A stretch of DNA of 64,000 nt from Sulfuricella sp035530375 (GTDB lineage: Bacteria; Pseudomonadota; Gammaproteobacteria; Burkholderiales; Sulfuricellaceae). The notes beneath the pieces were generated by a model, which had not been told where the DNA came from, did no database searches, and saw nothing but the letters and a program-made list of their open reading frames with translations. The first letter of the stretch is position 1, and each line of letters opens with the position of its first letter. A program made the translations under genes and the position numbers. The DNA is taken from assembly GCA_035530375.1 (NCBI GenBank), contig DATKUY010000021.1:1-64000 (forward strand). Reading direction: 5' to 3'. Positions 9,012 to 17,766 of the stretch are shown here, piece by piece.

Positions 9012-9494
9012 TTAAAGCATCTCGATCACCCACCTGGTCACCGTTCCGGTGGCGTGCGCGCATTGCTTGCCGCGGGCTTGGTCAAAGGCCTTGTATTCCT
9101 CGGCGTTCCACATGTCGTAGGTGCGGCCGGTAAACTGCTGCTGGAGTTCCGCGCAGGTGATGCCGCCGAATTCCTGGCGGAAGCGTTCGACCAGTTCCTT
9201 GTTCTTCTTGAAGTTGTTGATGCAGCGCCCCTTGTCGAGCTTGTCCCGGTCGCGGCCGTATTTCGCGCTGAGCGCCATCAGTCCGCCGGTCAGCGCGCCG
9301 CAGGCGCCTTGAGCCATCAGCCCGCCACCGCCGGAAAGCCCGTGGCTGGCCTTGATGGTGCTGTCGTCGATGATGCCGACGGTTTCCTGGACGGTGGCAA
9401 GGACGCATTGCGGGCAACAGCCGTAGTCCAGCTCGTATTTAACCGCTTTTTCATAGGCCTGCTCGGCCAACGCCTGTTTTTCTTCCTGGTCCAT
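9012..9494 (-). CDS. C_GCAxxG_C_C family redox-type protein
   Basis: Small cytoplasmic cysteine-rich protein of 160 aa. The family motif is visible: DYGCCPQCVLATV near the N-terminus, then QGACGALTGGLMAL (GCAxxG-like), then GRCINNF and GGITCAEL, which together place the conserved cysteines. Members are often annotated as redox-active or possible metal/cofactor proteins, but function is unproven. It lies 15 bp downstream of glgP on the same strand and may be read from the same message. Confidence 0.85.
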   Translation of the reverse strand: MDQEEKQALAEQAYEKAVKYELDYGCCPQCVLATVQETVGIIDDSTIKASHGLSGGGGLMAQGACGALTGGLMALSAKYGRDRDKLDKGRCINNFKKNKELVERFRQEFGGITCAELQQQFTGRTYDMWNAEEYKAFDQARGKQCAHATGTVTRWVIEML

Positions 9495-9509
9495 GTCTGT
9501 CTCCGTGCC

Positions 9510-12047
9510 TTATTCGACCGTCCATGCCGGCACTTGCGGCAGGTGCCAGATGTCGCGGTTGTAATCGAGGATGGCGCGGTCGCTGGAGAACTTGCCGCTG
9601 GCCGCCGTGTTGAGGATGCTCATGCGCGTCCACTGCTCGGTGTCGCGATAGGCGTGGGCAGCCCGCCGTTGTGCATCGACGTAGGCGCGGAAGTCTGCCG
9701 CGGTCAGCCATGGGTCGTGGGGATTGGTCACTGTATGGATGATCGGATCGAAAATGCCCGGTTCGAACAGGTTGAAGTGGCCGCTTTCCAGCAACTGCAT
9801 GACGCGTTTCAGGTCCTCGTCCGCATCGATGATCGCGGCAGGATCGTAATGGCCGCGCGTGGCGTCCACTTCCTCTGCGGAGAGGCCGAACAGGAAGAAG
9901 TTTTCTTCCCCCGCCTCCTCGCGGATTTCGATGTTGGCGCCGTCCAGGGTGCCGATGGTGAGCGCCCCGTTCATCATGAACTTCATGTTGCCGGTGCCGG
10001 AAGCCTCCTTGCCGGCAGTGGAAATCTGCTCCGACAGATCGGTGCCGGGGCAGATGATTTCCATCGCCGACACCCGGTAGTTGGGCAGGAAGGCCAGCCG
10101 CAGCAGACCGCTGGTCGCCGGGTCGGCATTGACAACCGCAGCCACCGAATTCACCAGCTTGATGATGCGCTTGGCGATCATGTAGCCCGGCGCGGCCTTG
10201 CCGCCGATCAGCACGCAGCGCGGCGTCCAGTCGGCGGTGTCGCCCCGCTTGATGCGGTCGTAGAGATGGATCACGTGCAGCACGTTGAGCAGTTGCCGTT
10301 TGTATTCGTGGATGCGCTTAACCTGAACGTCGAACAGGGCGTCGATGCCGAATTCCACGCCGCAGTCGCGCCGCACCATCTCTGCCAAGCGCGTCTTGTT
10401 GGCCTGCTTGATGGTGCGCCATTCGGCACGGAACGCGGCATCTTCGGCGCGCGGAGCAAGCTGCCTCAACTTGGGCAGGTCGGCAATCCAGCCTGCGCCG
10501 ATGGTGCGGCTGATCAGATCCTTCAGGCCGGGGTTGGCCCAGGCTATCCAGCGGCGCGGCGTGACGCCGTTGGTCTTGTTGTTGAATTTCTCCGGCCAGA
10601 GCTCGTAAAAATCGCGGAACAGGTGCTGCTGCAACAGTTGCGAATGCAGCTCCGCGACGCCGTTTACCGACATGCCGGACACCACGGCGAGGTAGGCCAT
10701 GCGAATCTGCGGTTCGCCGCCTTCCTCGATGATCGACATGCGCCGCTGCCGCTCGCTATCGCCCGGCCAGCGCTGCGCCACATCGACCAGGAAGCGGGCG
10801 TTGATTTCGCGGACGATGTCCAGCAGCCGTGGCAGCAGCCGTCCGAACATGCTCAGCGGCCATCTTTCCAGCGCTTCCGGCAGCAGGGTGTGATTGGTGT
10901 AGGCGACGGTGCGTCGGGTAACATCCCAGGCGGCATCCCATTCCAGGCCATGCTCATCCATCAGGAGACGCATCAGCTCCGGCACCGCGCAGGTAGGATG
11001 GGTATCGTTGAGCTGGAAGCAGTTCTTTTCGGCAAACCGGCTGAAGTCCTCGCCGTGAATCAGCACCCAGCGGCGCAATACGTCCTGCAGGCTGGCCGAG
11101 GCCAGGAAATATTGCTGGCGCAGACGCAGTTCCTTGCCGTTTTCGCTGGCGTCGTTGGGGTAGAGCACCATGGTGATGTGCTCGGCGGCGTTCTTCGCAC
11201 CCACTGCTTCGGTGTAGCTGCCGGCGTTGAATTCGCCCAGATCGAACTCGTCGGTCGCTGCCGCCTTCCACAGGCGCAGGGTGTTGACCGTGCCGTTGCG
11301 GTAACCGGGAACCGGCACATCGTAAGGTACGGCCATGACATCCTGCGAATATACCCAGCGGGCATGCAGGCTGCCGTCAGGGTTGGGATGAAGCTCGGAA
11401 TGGCCGCCGAACTTGACCCGCAGCGTGAATTCGGGCCGCTCGATCTCCCACGGGTTGCCGTCGCGCAGCCAGTGGTCGGGTTCTTCCAACTGGAATCCGT
11501 TGTCGATTTTCTGGCGGAACATGCCGTACTCGTAGCGGATGCCGTAGCCCATCACCGGCAATTGCAGCGTGGCGCAGCTATCGAGGAAACAGGCCGCGAG
11601 ACGGCCCAGGCCGCCGTTACCCAAACCCGCATCGTGTTCCTGATCGGCGATTTCTTCCAGCACCAGACCCCAATTGCGCAATGCATCTTCCGTGGATTTA
11701 TCCACTTCCAGGTTCAGCATGGCATTGCCCAGCGCCCGCCCCATCAGGAATTCCAGCGACAGGTAATAAGTACGCTTGCAGTCCTGCGCCTCATAGGCGT
11801 ACTGGGTATTCTTCCAGCGCTCCACCAGACGGTCGCGCAGCGACATCGAGAGCGAAGTGTAGACATGGTAGGCGGCCAGGCACATCTGGTCCTGCCCCAG
11901 CGTGTGGCTGAAGTAGCGGCGAAAGTCCTCGACGATGCTGGCGGCATCCATGCCCAGTGCGGGAAGCTCGTTGATGCCCGGCACGGGCTTGCTGAGGATT
12001 AGCGGTTCGGTATGAATAAGTCTCTCCAAAGCAGGTTGCGAGCGCAA
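9510..12047 (-). CDS. glgP: Glycogen/alpha-glucan phosphorylase
   Basis: Releases glucose-1-phosphate from glycogen using pyridoxal phosphate; 845 aa against about 815 in E. coli. The N-terminal region has YYLSLEFLMGRALGNAMLNL and DAGLGNGGLGRLAACFLDS. The PLP-lysine motif EASGTGNMKFMMNGALTIGT is intact, followed by LDGANIEI. The start is uncertain: the longest frame begins with TTG at 12047, while the first ATG is at 11951 just before the helix of homologues (IVEDFRRYFSHTLG). No other glg genes are nearby. Confidence 0.95.
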   Translation of the reverse strand: MRSQPALERLIHTEPLILSKPVPGINELPALGMDAASIVEDFRRYFSHTLGQDQMCLAAYHVYTSLSMSLRDRLVERWKNTQYAYEAQDCKRTYYLSLEFLMGRALGNAMLNLEVDKSTEDALRNWGLVLEEIADQEHDAGLGNGGLGRLAACFLDSCATLQLPVMGYGIRYEYGMFRQKIDNGFQLEEPDHWLRDGNPWEIERPEFTLRVKFGGHSELHPNPDGSLHARWVYSQDVMAVPYDVPVPGYRNGTVNTLRLWKAAATDEFDLGEFNAGSYTEAVGAKNAAEHITMVLYPNDASENGKELRLRQQYFLASASLQDVLRRWVLIHGEDFSRFAEKNCFQLNDTHPTCAVPELMRLLMDEHGLEWDAAWDVTRRTVAYTNHTLLPEALERWPLSMFGRLLPRLLDIVREINARFLVDVAQRWPGDSERQRRMSIIEEGGEPQIRMAYLAVVSGMSVNGVAELHSQLLQQHLFRDFYELWPEKFNNKTNGVTPRRWIAWANPGLKDLISRTIGAGWIADLPKLRQLAPRAEDAAFRAEWRTIKQANKTRLAEMVRRDCGVEFGIDALFDVQVKRIHEYKRQLLNVLHVIHLYDRIKRGDTADWTPRCVLIGGKAAPGYMIAKRIIKLVNSVAAVVNADPATSGLLRLAFLPNYRVSAMEIICPGTDLSEQISTAGKEASGTGNMKFMMNGALTIGTLDGANIEIREEAGEENFFLFGLSAEEVDATRGHYDPAAIIDADEDLKRVMQLLESGHFNLFEPGIFDPIIHTVTNPHDPWLTAADFRAYVDAQRRAAHAYRDTEQWTRMSILNTAASGKFSSDRAILDYNRDIWHLPQVPAWTVE

Positions 12048-12405
12048 CCCAAAAGTTTGCGGATACGGATGGCGATGCTTCCGTTTCGGCCGTGGGCCTG
12101 TCGAATAAGCTCAAGCCGAACTGCGGTCGATCTTCGAATTTTACCAGATATCCTGCCTGCCCAGCAGCTTCCAAAATACGCCGGTTGAATGCCGCATTAT
12201 AATGGCGCCTGAAAAAAACAGGCCGGTATATAATTGGCTTTGCGGCAGGGATCGCCCCCTGTCTCACAGCCAATTTGAGAAGCGCCGTTAATATGCAGGA
12301 GGAAGTCTCCGGAAATGGTGGACAGCGACCCGTGAAACTCCGGATGCCCCCATGGCGGAAGGAAGTCATCAATCAACCATCATCCGATCATGACCAGAAA
12401 AATCC
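12048..12405. other. Intergenic region between glgP and the receiver-domain gene
   Basis: Divergent spacer of about 360 bp that should carry promoters for both flanking genes. I see no convincing gene, tRNA or known riboswitch consensus. The stretch 12240-12360 contains several short G/C-rich complementary segments that could fold, but no recognisable family. Confidence 0.5.
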
Positions 12406-12822
12406 ATGACACCGAACTCGAACTCACCCATAGCAATGACTGACGTCCCAACGCTGCATATCCTGCTGGTGGAAGATAACCAGGTTAATCAGGAACTCAT
12501 GATCGCCTTGCTCAAAAGGAGGCGGCATCGGGTGGTAGTTGCGCAAAACGGCAAGGAAGCCCTTGATATCCTTGAACGCCATGAGTTCGACGCCATCCTG
12601 ATGGATATACAAATGCCCGTAATGGATGGCTTGGAGGCGACACGCCAGATACGGGAGAAAGAGAAGCAAAGCGGCGGGCATGTCCCGATTATTGCAATAA
12701 CCGCCAACACCCTGCCACAGGATCAGGAACTCTGCGTCCAGGCGGGCATGGATGACTATGTCGCAAAACCCGTTGAAATCAACAAGCTGTTTACAGCACT
12801 CCAGCGCATACCCGCAAAATAA
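12406..12822 (+). CDS. Single-domain response regulator (CheY-like receiver)
   Basis: Stand-alone receiver domain of 138 aa with no output domain. The acidic pair is E23-D24 (ILLVEDNQ), the phosphoacceptor is D67 in ILMDIQMPVMDG, the switch Thr is T99 in AITANT and the conserved Lys is K121 in VAKPVE. Its sequence type (EDNQVNQELM, IQMPVMDGLEATR) is that of receivers fused to or paired with hybrid sensor kinases rather than chemotaxis CheY. No kinase gene is adjacent, so it is an orphan. An alternative ATG lies at 12436. Confidence 0.9.
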   Translation: MTPNSNSPIAMTDVPTLHILLVEDNQVNQELMIALLKRRRHRVVVAQNGKEALDILERHEFDAILMDIQMPVMDGLEATRQIREKEKQSGGHVPIIAITANTLPQDQELCVQAGMDDYVAKPVEINKLFTALQRIPAK

Positions 12823-12879
12823 CGTGCCGCTTCCGATAATGCGATACAGGAGCGCAACCGTATCAAACAGAAGTTAAAT

Positions 12880-14424
12880 TTACGGTGATTCCGGCAACAG
12901 CAGGCTGAGCCACGGCAGCAACTGGCCCAGCAGCACCAATCCCAGCAGAACGGCAATCACCATCATCCAGCGTCGCTCCCTTGCATGCCGCGCACGCAGC
13001 TCCTCGCGCAGGAGCTGGAGTTCGCCGCTCTCGTCGCGGCTCAGGGCGCGGTGCACCAATCGCGGTAGTTGCGGCAGCAAGGTTCCCCAATGCGGCGCCT
13101 CGGTCTTGAGGGTCCTGGCCAAGCCGCGCCACCCGAGCTGCTCGCTCATCCATTGCTCGAGAAAAGGCTTGGCGGTTTGCCACAGGTCGAGTTCGGGGTC
13201 GAGCTGCCGGCCCAGGCCTTCGATATTGAGCAGGGTTTTTTGCAGCATCACCAGTTGCGGCTGGATCACCACGCCGAAACGGCGCGAGGTCTGGAACAGG
13301 CGCAGCAGGAAGCGGCCAAAGGAAATTTCCTTGAGCGGGCGGTCGAAGATCGGTTCGCACACCGAACGGATCGCCGCCTCGAACTCGTCCTCGCGGGTAT
13401 CGGCGGGCGCCCAACCGGCCTCGATGTGGGCTTGGGCGACGCGCTTGTAATCGCGTTTGAAGAAGGCCAGGAAGTTCTGCGCCAGATAGCTCTTGTCGCG
13501 GTCGGTGAGGGTGCTCATGATGCCGAAATCGAGCGCGATATAACGCCCGTCCGGACTGACCAGGATGTTGCCGGGATGCATGTCGGCATGAAAAAATCCG
13601 TCACGGAATACCTGGGTGAAGAAGATCGTCACGCCCTCTTTGGCCAGCCTGGGGATGTCGATGCCTTGCCCGCGCAGCCGGTCGACCTGGCTGATCGGCG
13701 TGCCGGCCATGCGCTCCATCACCATCACGCTCTTGTGGCACCAGTCCCAGTAGATTTCCGGCACCAGCAATAGCTCGGAGTCCTGGAAGTTGCGCCTTAA
13801 CTGGCTGCCGTTGGCGGCTTCGCGCATCAGGTCGAGTTCGTCCTCCAGATGCTTCTCGAACTCCGCCACCACCTCGCACGGGCGCAGGCGTTTGCCGTCC
13901 TGCCACAGGGATTCCACCAGCCCGGCGCCGGCATAGAGCAACTCCACGTCGTGGGCGATGACTTTGCCGATGTCGGGACGCAGTATCTTCACCGCCGCCT
14001 CGCGGCCATCCGGCAATCGGGCGAAGTGCACCTGGGCGACGGAAGCGGAGGCTACCGGCACCGGGTCGAATTCGGCGAACACTTCACTGGCCGGCTTGCC
14101 ATAGGCGTGCTGGATTGCCGCCAGGGCGATTTCCGGTGCGAATGGCGGCACCCGGTCCTGCAACCTGGCGAGTTCATCGGCAATATCGGTCGGAATCAGG
14201 TCGCGCCGGGTGGATAGCACCTGGCCGAACTTGACGAAGATCGGGCCGAGAGCCTCAAGCGCCCGGCGCAGCCGGACCGCGCGCGGCTCTTCGAGTGGTC
14301 GCCAGAACAGCGCGACCATGACCAGCGGACGCAGCCAGCGGAAGCGCTCGTGACCGAGGATGAACTCTTCCAGGCCGAAGCGCAGGGTGACATAAAAGAT
14401 TTTGGCGAGACGTAGAATTTTCAT
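12880..14424 (-). CDS. ubiB: UbiB, atypical kinase/ATPase required for ubiquinone synthesis
   Basis: Inner-membrane-associated ADCK-family protein that supports coenzyme Q biosynthesis. The family KxGQ motif is FVKFGQVLSTRRDLIP near residues 63-78, followed by VASASVAQVHFARL (alanine-rich nucleotide loop) and HADMHPGNILVSPDGRYIALDFG (kinase catalytic and metal-binding motifs). The C-terminus ends in two hydrophobic segments (MMVIAVLLGLVLLGQLLP). At 514 aa it is slightly shorter than E. coli UbiB. It overlaps ubiJ by 4 bp (ATGA), placing it last in the ubi operon. Confidence 0.95.
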   Translation of the reverse strand: MKILRLAKIFYVTLRFGLEEFILGHERFRWLRPLVMVALFWRPLEEPRAVRLRRALEALGPIFVKFGQVLSTRRDLIPTDIADELARLQDRVPPFAPEIALAAIQHAYGKPASEVFAEFDPVPVASASVAQVHFARLPDGREAAVKILRPDIGKVIAHDVELLYAGAGLVESLWQDGKRLRPCEVVAEFEKHLEDELDLMREAANGSQLRRNFQDSELLLVPEIYWDWCHKSVMVMERMAGTPISQVDRLRGQGIDIPRLAKEGVTIFFTQVFRDGFFHADMHPGNILVSPDGRYIALDFGIMSTLTDRDKSYLAQNFLAFFKRDYKRVAQAHIEAGWAPADTREDEFEAAIRSVCEPIFDRPLKEISFGRFLLRLFQTSRRFGVVIQPQLVMLQKTLLNIEGLGRQLDPELDLWQTAKPFLEQWMSEQLGWRGLARTLKTEAPHWGTLLPQLPRLVHRALSRDESGELQLLREELRARHARERRWMMVIAVLLGLVLLGQLLPWLSLLLPESP

Positions 14425-15035
14425 TGTTTGGACAAGAGTTGTTCGATTTTTTGTTCCAGCCGCTCCACCCGGCCATGCAGTTGTTCCACTTCGCCGAAGA
14501 AAGCGCGCACCGCTTCCGGTTGCGCCAGCACAGGGCTTTCTTGCTGCCAGTGTTCGACCCAGGATCTGGCGATGGTTTCGGCAGCATTCCTGTGCCAGCC
14601 GAGCGCGCCGGATGCGGCGGAAACCAGCTTGTGCGCGGCGATGTCGCCAACGATACGACTCAGGTCTTCTTCTACATCCCAGTGCAGGGCGCCGAAAATT
14701 TCCGCCAGCTCCCGTGCCAGCGTGGCGTCCTGCCCCGCACCGATAAAACGCCCGGCGGGATCATTCGGAATCAGCCAGGCCGGCGGGTTGGGAGTCAGAA
14801 TTGCATCTGCCTGCACGCCGCGCCCGGCCGTGGCGACGCTGCCGTCATCCCGAATAACCAGGGCAATGCTGGCAGGCAGCAGACGCATCTGCACGGTTTT
14901 GCCGGCATGACGCCGCAAACGGGCCATCGCCCAGGATTGCTGACTGAGGAGATGATTGAAAAACCCGGTCAGCGCGGTTTCGGGCAGAGACGAAAGTACG
15001 CTGCCGGGCTGTTTGCTCGGCGTATCGGAAATCAA
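14421..15035 (-). CDS. ubiJ: UbiJ, SCP2-domain ubiquinone biosynthesis accessory factor
   Basis: Lipid-binding SCP2-type scaffold of the Ubi complex. An N-terminal SCP2 fold (TALTGFFNHLLSQ through the ALVIRDDG strand) and a C-terminal coiled coil (EQLHGRVERLEQKIEQLL) match UbiJ. I place the start at TTG 15035: it follows AGG, begins just after the preceding stop at 15040 and gives 204 aa, close to E. coli UbiJ (201). A longer frame to 15137 would overlap the Tim44-like gene by about 100 bp and adds only unlikely residues. ATGA overlap with ubiB downstream. Confidence 0.88.
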   Translation of the reverse strand: MISDTPSKQPGSVLSSLPETALTGFFNHLLSQQSWAMARLRRHAGKTVQMRLLPASIALVIRDDGSVATAGRGVQADAILTPNPPAWLIPNDPAGRFIGAGQDATLARELAEIFGALHWDVEEDLSRIVGDIAAHKLVSAASGALGWHRNAAETIARSWVEHWQQESPVLAQPEAVRAFFGEVEQLHGRVERLEQKIEQLLSKQ

Positions 15036-15039
15036 TCGT

Positions 15040-15885
15040 TCAGACCTGTTGAATGCCCGAGATGAACCAGGTGGCATTGGCTTGTGACAAGGATTTCTGG
15101 ATGTGCCAGATTTCATTGAAGGCTTCCGCCGGTGCATTTTCCTCCTCGCGGATCATGCCGGAGAAACGCACGCTGGCGATGGCCATGTCGCCCTCGGTGA
15201 CCACGTCGGCGATCTCGGCATTGAGCGTAACCACCTCGGTTTTGTTCGGCTTGCCGCCGCGCTCCTGGATTTGCATGCTGAGTTCGGCATACATTTCCGG
15301 CGTGACGTACTCGCGGATGTCGTTGATGTCGCCGCGGTCATTAGCGTCCTGCAGGCGGATGAACTGCTTTTTCGCCTCGCGCAGGAAAGGCTCGTCCTCA
15401 AACCAGGCGGGACGGCTGCCGGCGACTACTGGGGCGATCGGAGTTGTACCGGGGGACAAGCCGGCCTCCGTGCCCATCATGCGCTGCACGGTGTTTTCCC
15501 CATAACCGGCGTACTGCACCGGCTGCGGCTGAGGCTTGCGCAGCAAGCGGACAATTAGGAACACGCCCGCAACCAGCGCCAGGATCATCAGGATGTTGCC
15601 GATGCCGCCACCAAGGCCGCCGCCCATGAACATGGAAGCGAGCAGGCCGCCAGCGGCCAGGCCGGCTAGCGGGCCGAGCCATTTCCCGGCGCCGGAACGC
15701 CCCGGCGCAGCGGGGGCCGGTGCCGGCGCAGCGGCTGGCGCTGCCCTCTGTGGCGCGGGCGCCATCTGGCGCTGCTTGCCGAAGCTGCGTCCGCCACCCA
15801 TGCGCCGGGCATCGGCATCCTGAATCGCCAGGCCGAAACCGAGAATTGCCACGACAAAAATAGTCAAAAAATTTTTCATATACAT
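15040..15885 (-). CDS. Tim44-like domain protein, membrane-anchored
   Basis: Protein of 281 aa with an N-terminal signal or anchor (MKNFLTIFVVAILGFGLAI), a low-complexity Ala/Pro-rich linker (about residues 40-70), a Gly-rich segment, a second hydrophobic helix (NILMILALVAGVFLIVRLL) and a C-terminal Tim44-like domain starting near residue 155 (WFEDEPFLREAKKQFIRLQDAND). Bacterial members are common in Proteobacteria but of unknown function. It sits between ubiE and ubiJ on the same strand, five bases from ubiJ, so it is likely cotranscribed with ubi genes. An alternative ATG begins two codons downstream (MKNF). Confidence 0.87.
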   Translation of the reverse strand: MYMKNFLTIFVVAILGFGLAIQDADARRMGGGRSFGKQRQMAPAPQRAAPAAAPAPAPAAPGRSGAGKWLGPLAGLAAGGLLASMFMGGGLGGGIGNILMILALVAGVFLIVRLLRKPQPQPVQYAGYGENTVQRMMGTEAGLSPGTTPIAPVVAGSRPAWFEDEPFLREAKKQFIRLQDANDRGDINDIREYVTPEMYAELSMQIQERGGKPNKTEVVTLNAEIADVVTEGDMAIASVRFSGMIREEENAPAEAFNEIWHIQKSLSQANATWFISGIQQV

Positions 15886-15920
15886 ATATGTCAGACCGCC
15901 AAAAAATCATCCGGTAATAA

Positions 15921-15950
15921 AACAAAAAATGCCGGTCACGAAGACCGCGG
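15921..15950 (-). terminator. Probable Rho-independent terminator after ubiE
   Basis: On the minus strand, five bases after the ubiE stop region, a short stem CGGTC/GACCG with a 5-nt TTCGT loop is followed by six T residues. The stem is short, so termination is probably partial and readthrough into the Tim44-like gene and ubiJ remains possible. Confidence 0.5.
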
Positions 15951-15955
15951 TATTT

Positions 15956-16690
15956 TTAGAGTTTGAATCCCTTGTGCAGGGCGACGACACCCGCCGTCAG
16001 GTTGAAGTATTCGACGCGCTCGAAGCCCGCCTGTTCCATCATCTGCTTGAGCTCTTCCTGGCCCGGGTGCATGCGGATGGATTCGGCGAGGTAGCGGTAA
16101 CTTTCCTCGTCGTCCGTCACCAGCTTGCCCATCAAGGGCAGCGCCTTGAACGAGTAGGCGTCATATAGGGGTTGCAGCGGTTTCCATATCCTGGAAAACT
16201 CCAGCACCAGCAGCCGCCCGCCGGGGCGCAGGACGCGGTACATCTCCTTCAGCGCCGCATCCTTGTGGGTCATGTTGCGCAGGCCGAAAGCCACGGTCAC
16301 GCAATCGAAATGACTACTGGGAAAGGGCAGCTTTTCGCCGTCGCACTGCGCCGCCAGCGGCACGATACCATCGTCCAGCAGCCGGTCGCGGCCAACCTGG
16401 AGCATCGAGCTGTTGATATCGGTAAGAACCACCTCGCCGGTCTTGCCGACCCGCCTGGCGAAGGCGCGCGACAGATCGCCGCTACCGCCGGCGATGTCGA
16501 GCACCCGACCGCCTTCGCGGATACCGCTCTGCTCGATGGTGAAGTGCTTCCACAGGCGGTGCATGCCGGCCGACATCAGGTCGTTCATCAGGTCGTAGCG
16601 TTGCGCCACGGAATGAAATACTTCCGCGACCTTTTTTGCCTTTTCGGATTCGTTGACGGTTTGATAACCGAAATGAGTGGTCTTTTCCAT
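15956..16690 (-). CDS. ubiE: UbiE, C-methyltransferase of ubiquinone/menaquinone synthesis
   Basis: SAM-dependent methyltransferase acting on the 2-polyprenyl-methoxybenzoquinol (and demethylmenaquinol) ring. 244 aa, the normal length. The SAM-binding motif VLDIAGGSGDLSRAFARRVG lies near residues 63-82, and the UbiE signature YDLMNDLMSAGMHRLWK near the N-terminus and RVLRPGGRLLVLEFS in the middle are intact. First gene of the ubiE / Tim44-like / ubiJ / ubiB run; the order ubiE-ubiJ-ubiB is that of other Proteobacteria with one extra gene inserted. Confidence 0.97.
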   Translation of the reverse strand: MEKTTHFGYQTVNESEKAKKVAEVFHSVAQRYDLMNDLMSAGMHRLWKHFTIEQSGIREGGRVLDIAGGSGDLSRAFARRVGKTGEVVLTDINSSMLQVGRDRLLDDGIVPLAAQCDGEKLPFPSSHFDCVTVAFGLRNMTHKDAALKEMYRVLRPGGRLLVLEFSRIWKPLQPLYDAYSFKALPLMGKLVTDDEESYRYLAESIRMHPGQEELKQMMEQAGFERVEYFNLTAGVVALHKGFKL

Positions 16691-16801
16691 GCTGCCGGAT
16701 CAAATAGATAAAGGTGGAATCATAACCGACTTGGGGCGGAAACGAAATGCGGCGCGGCCAGCCTTGCCTGCCGGATTATCCGGCCGCAGATTTACACGAG
16801 T

Positions 16802-17632
16802 CTAGTACTCGGGGTTGAAGTTCTTGATGATAATCTGGCCCGATTTTTCATCGTGCTCCACCTCCAGCAGCTTGCGCGCGGCGGCCTCCTCCAGCAGCTT
16901 GCTGAACGAGCGAAAGCCGTAATAGCTTTCGTTGAACCCCGGCTTTTGCCGCTTCAGCGCCTGCTTCACCATCGAGCCCCAGATTTTTTCTTCTTCGCCC
17001 CGCTCGGCGAACAGCGCCTCCACGGTTTCCATCACCAGCTCCAGCGCTTCCTGGGCTTTGTCGCCTTCCTGCGCGGCTTTGGGCGCGGCTTCCGCATGAT
17101 CCTTGGCGGCGGGCTTCTTCTTGACGGTGCGCTTCTTGGCCTTTTCCGCTTTTTCCCGCGCCAGGTCATCGTAATAGATGAATTCGTCGCAGTTGGCGAT
17201 CAGCAGGTCGGAAGTCGAATTTTTGACCCCGACGCCGATCACGGTCTTGTTGTTCTCGCGCAGCTTGCTCACCAGCGGCGAAAAATCCGAATCGCCGCTG
17301 ATGATGACGAAGGTGTCGACGTGCGATTTGGTGTAGCAAAGATCGAGCGCGTCCACCACCATGCGGATGTCGGCGGAGTTCTTGCCGGACTGGCGGACGT
17401 GGGGGATTTCGATCAGTTCGAACGAGGCCTCGTGCATCGGCGCCTTGAATTCCTTGTAGCGATCCCAATCGCAATAAGCTTTTTTCACCACGATGCTGCC
17501 CTTGAGCAGAAGGCGCTCCAGCACCTTGCCGATATCGAATTTCTCGTACTTGGCATCGCGCACGCCCAAGGCGATATTTTCGAAATCGCAGAACAGCGCC
17601 ATGCTGCGGATATTTTGAGAGGGGGTGGCCAT
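16802..17632 (-). CDS. NYN (PIN-like) ribonuclease domain protein with OST-HTH/LOTUS domain
   Basis: Predicted RNA-processing or RNA-binding protein of 276 aa. The N-terminal NYN domain shows the conserved acidic residues in MALFCDFENIALG, IRMVVDALDLCY and FVIISGDSDFSPLVSKLRE. A Lys/Ala-rich linker (about residues 150-180) leads to a C-terminal OST-HTH-like winged helix (LELVMETVEALFAERG ... SYYGFRSFSKLLEEA). I chose ATG 17632, which is preceded by AGGAA at good spacing and starts the conserved domain; the frame is open to 17713. Substrate unknown; stands alone. Confidence 0.88.
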   Translation of the reverse strand: MATPSQNIRSMALFCDFENIALGVRDAKYEKFDIGKVLERLLLKGSIVVKKAYCDWDRYKEFKAPMHEASFELIEIPHVRQSGKNSADIRMVVDALDLCYTKSHVDTFVIISGDSDFSPLVSKLRENNKTVIGVGVKNSTSDLLIANCDEFIYYDDLAREKAEKAKKRTVKKKPAAKDHAEAAPKAAQEGDKAQEALELVMETVEALFAERGEEEKIWGSMVKQALKRQKPGFNESYYGFRSFSKLLEEAAARKLLEVEHDEKSGQIIIKNFNPEY

Positions 17633-17766
17633 GATCGGTTCCTGCAGTGATGTACATTGTGATGATAGCACTGGAGCTAACAAATATTTCACGAACATGC
17701 CGGCTGGATTCACCTAAAATGGGAATCCTGATCGAGACAAAGACATAAACCGTTGGCAGCCGATAC

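Noticed and set aside
9054..12002. A 982-codon open frame on the plus strand opposite glgP
   Set aside because: It is the antisense of a clearly conserved phosphorylase gene, shows no recognisable domain and is rich in His/Arg/Gly as expected for antisense frames of GC-rich genes.
12240..12360. Possible riboswitch upstream of the receiver-domain gene
   Set aside because: Several G/C-rich segments could pair, but I could not match any known riboswitch consensus and the downstream gene gives no metabolic hint.
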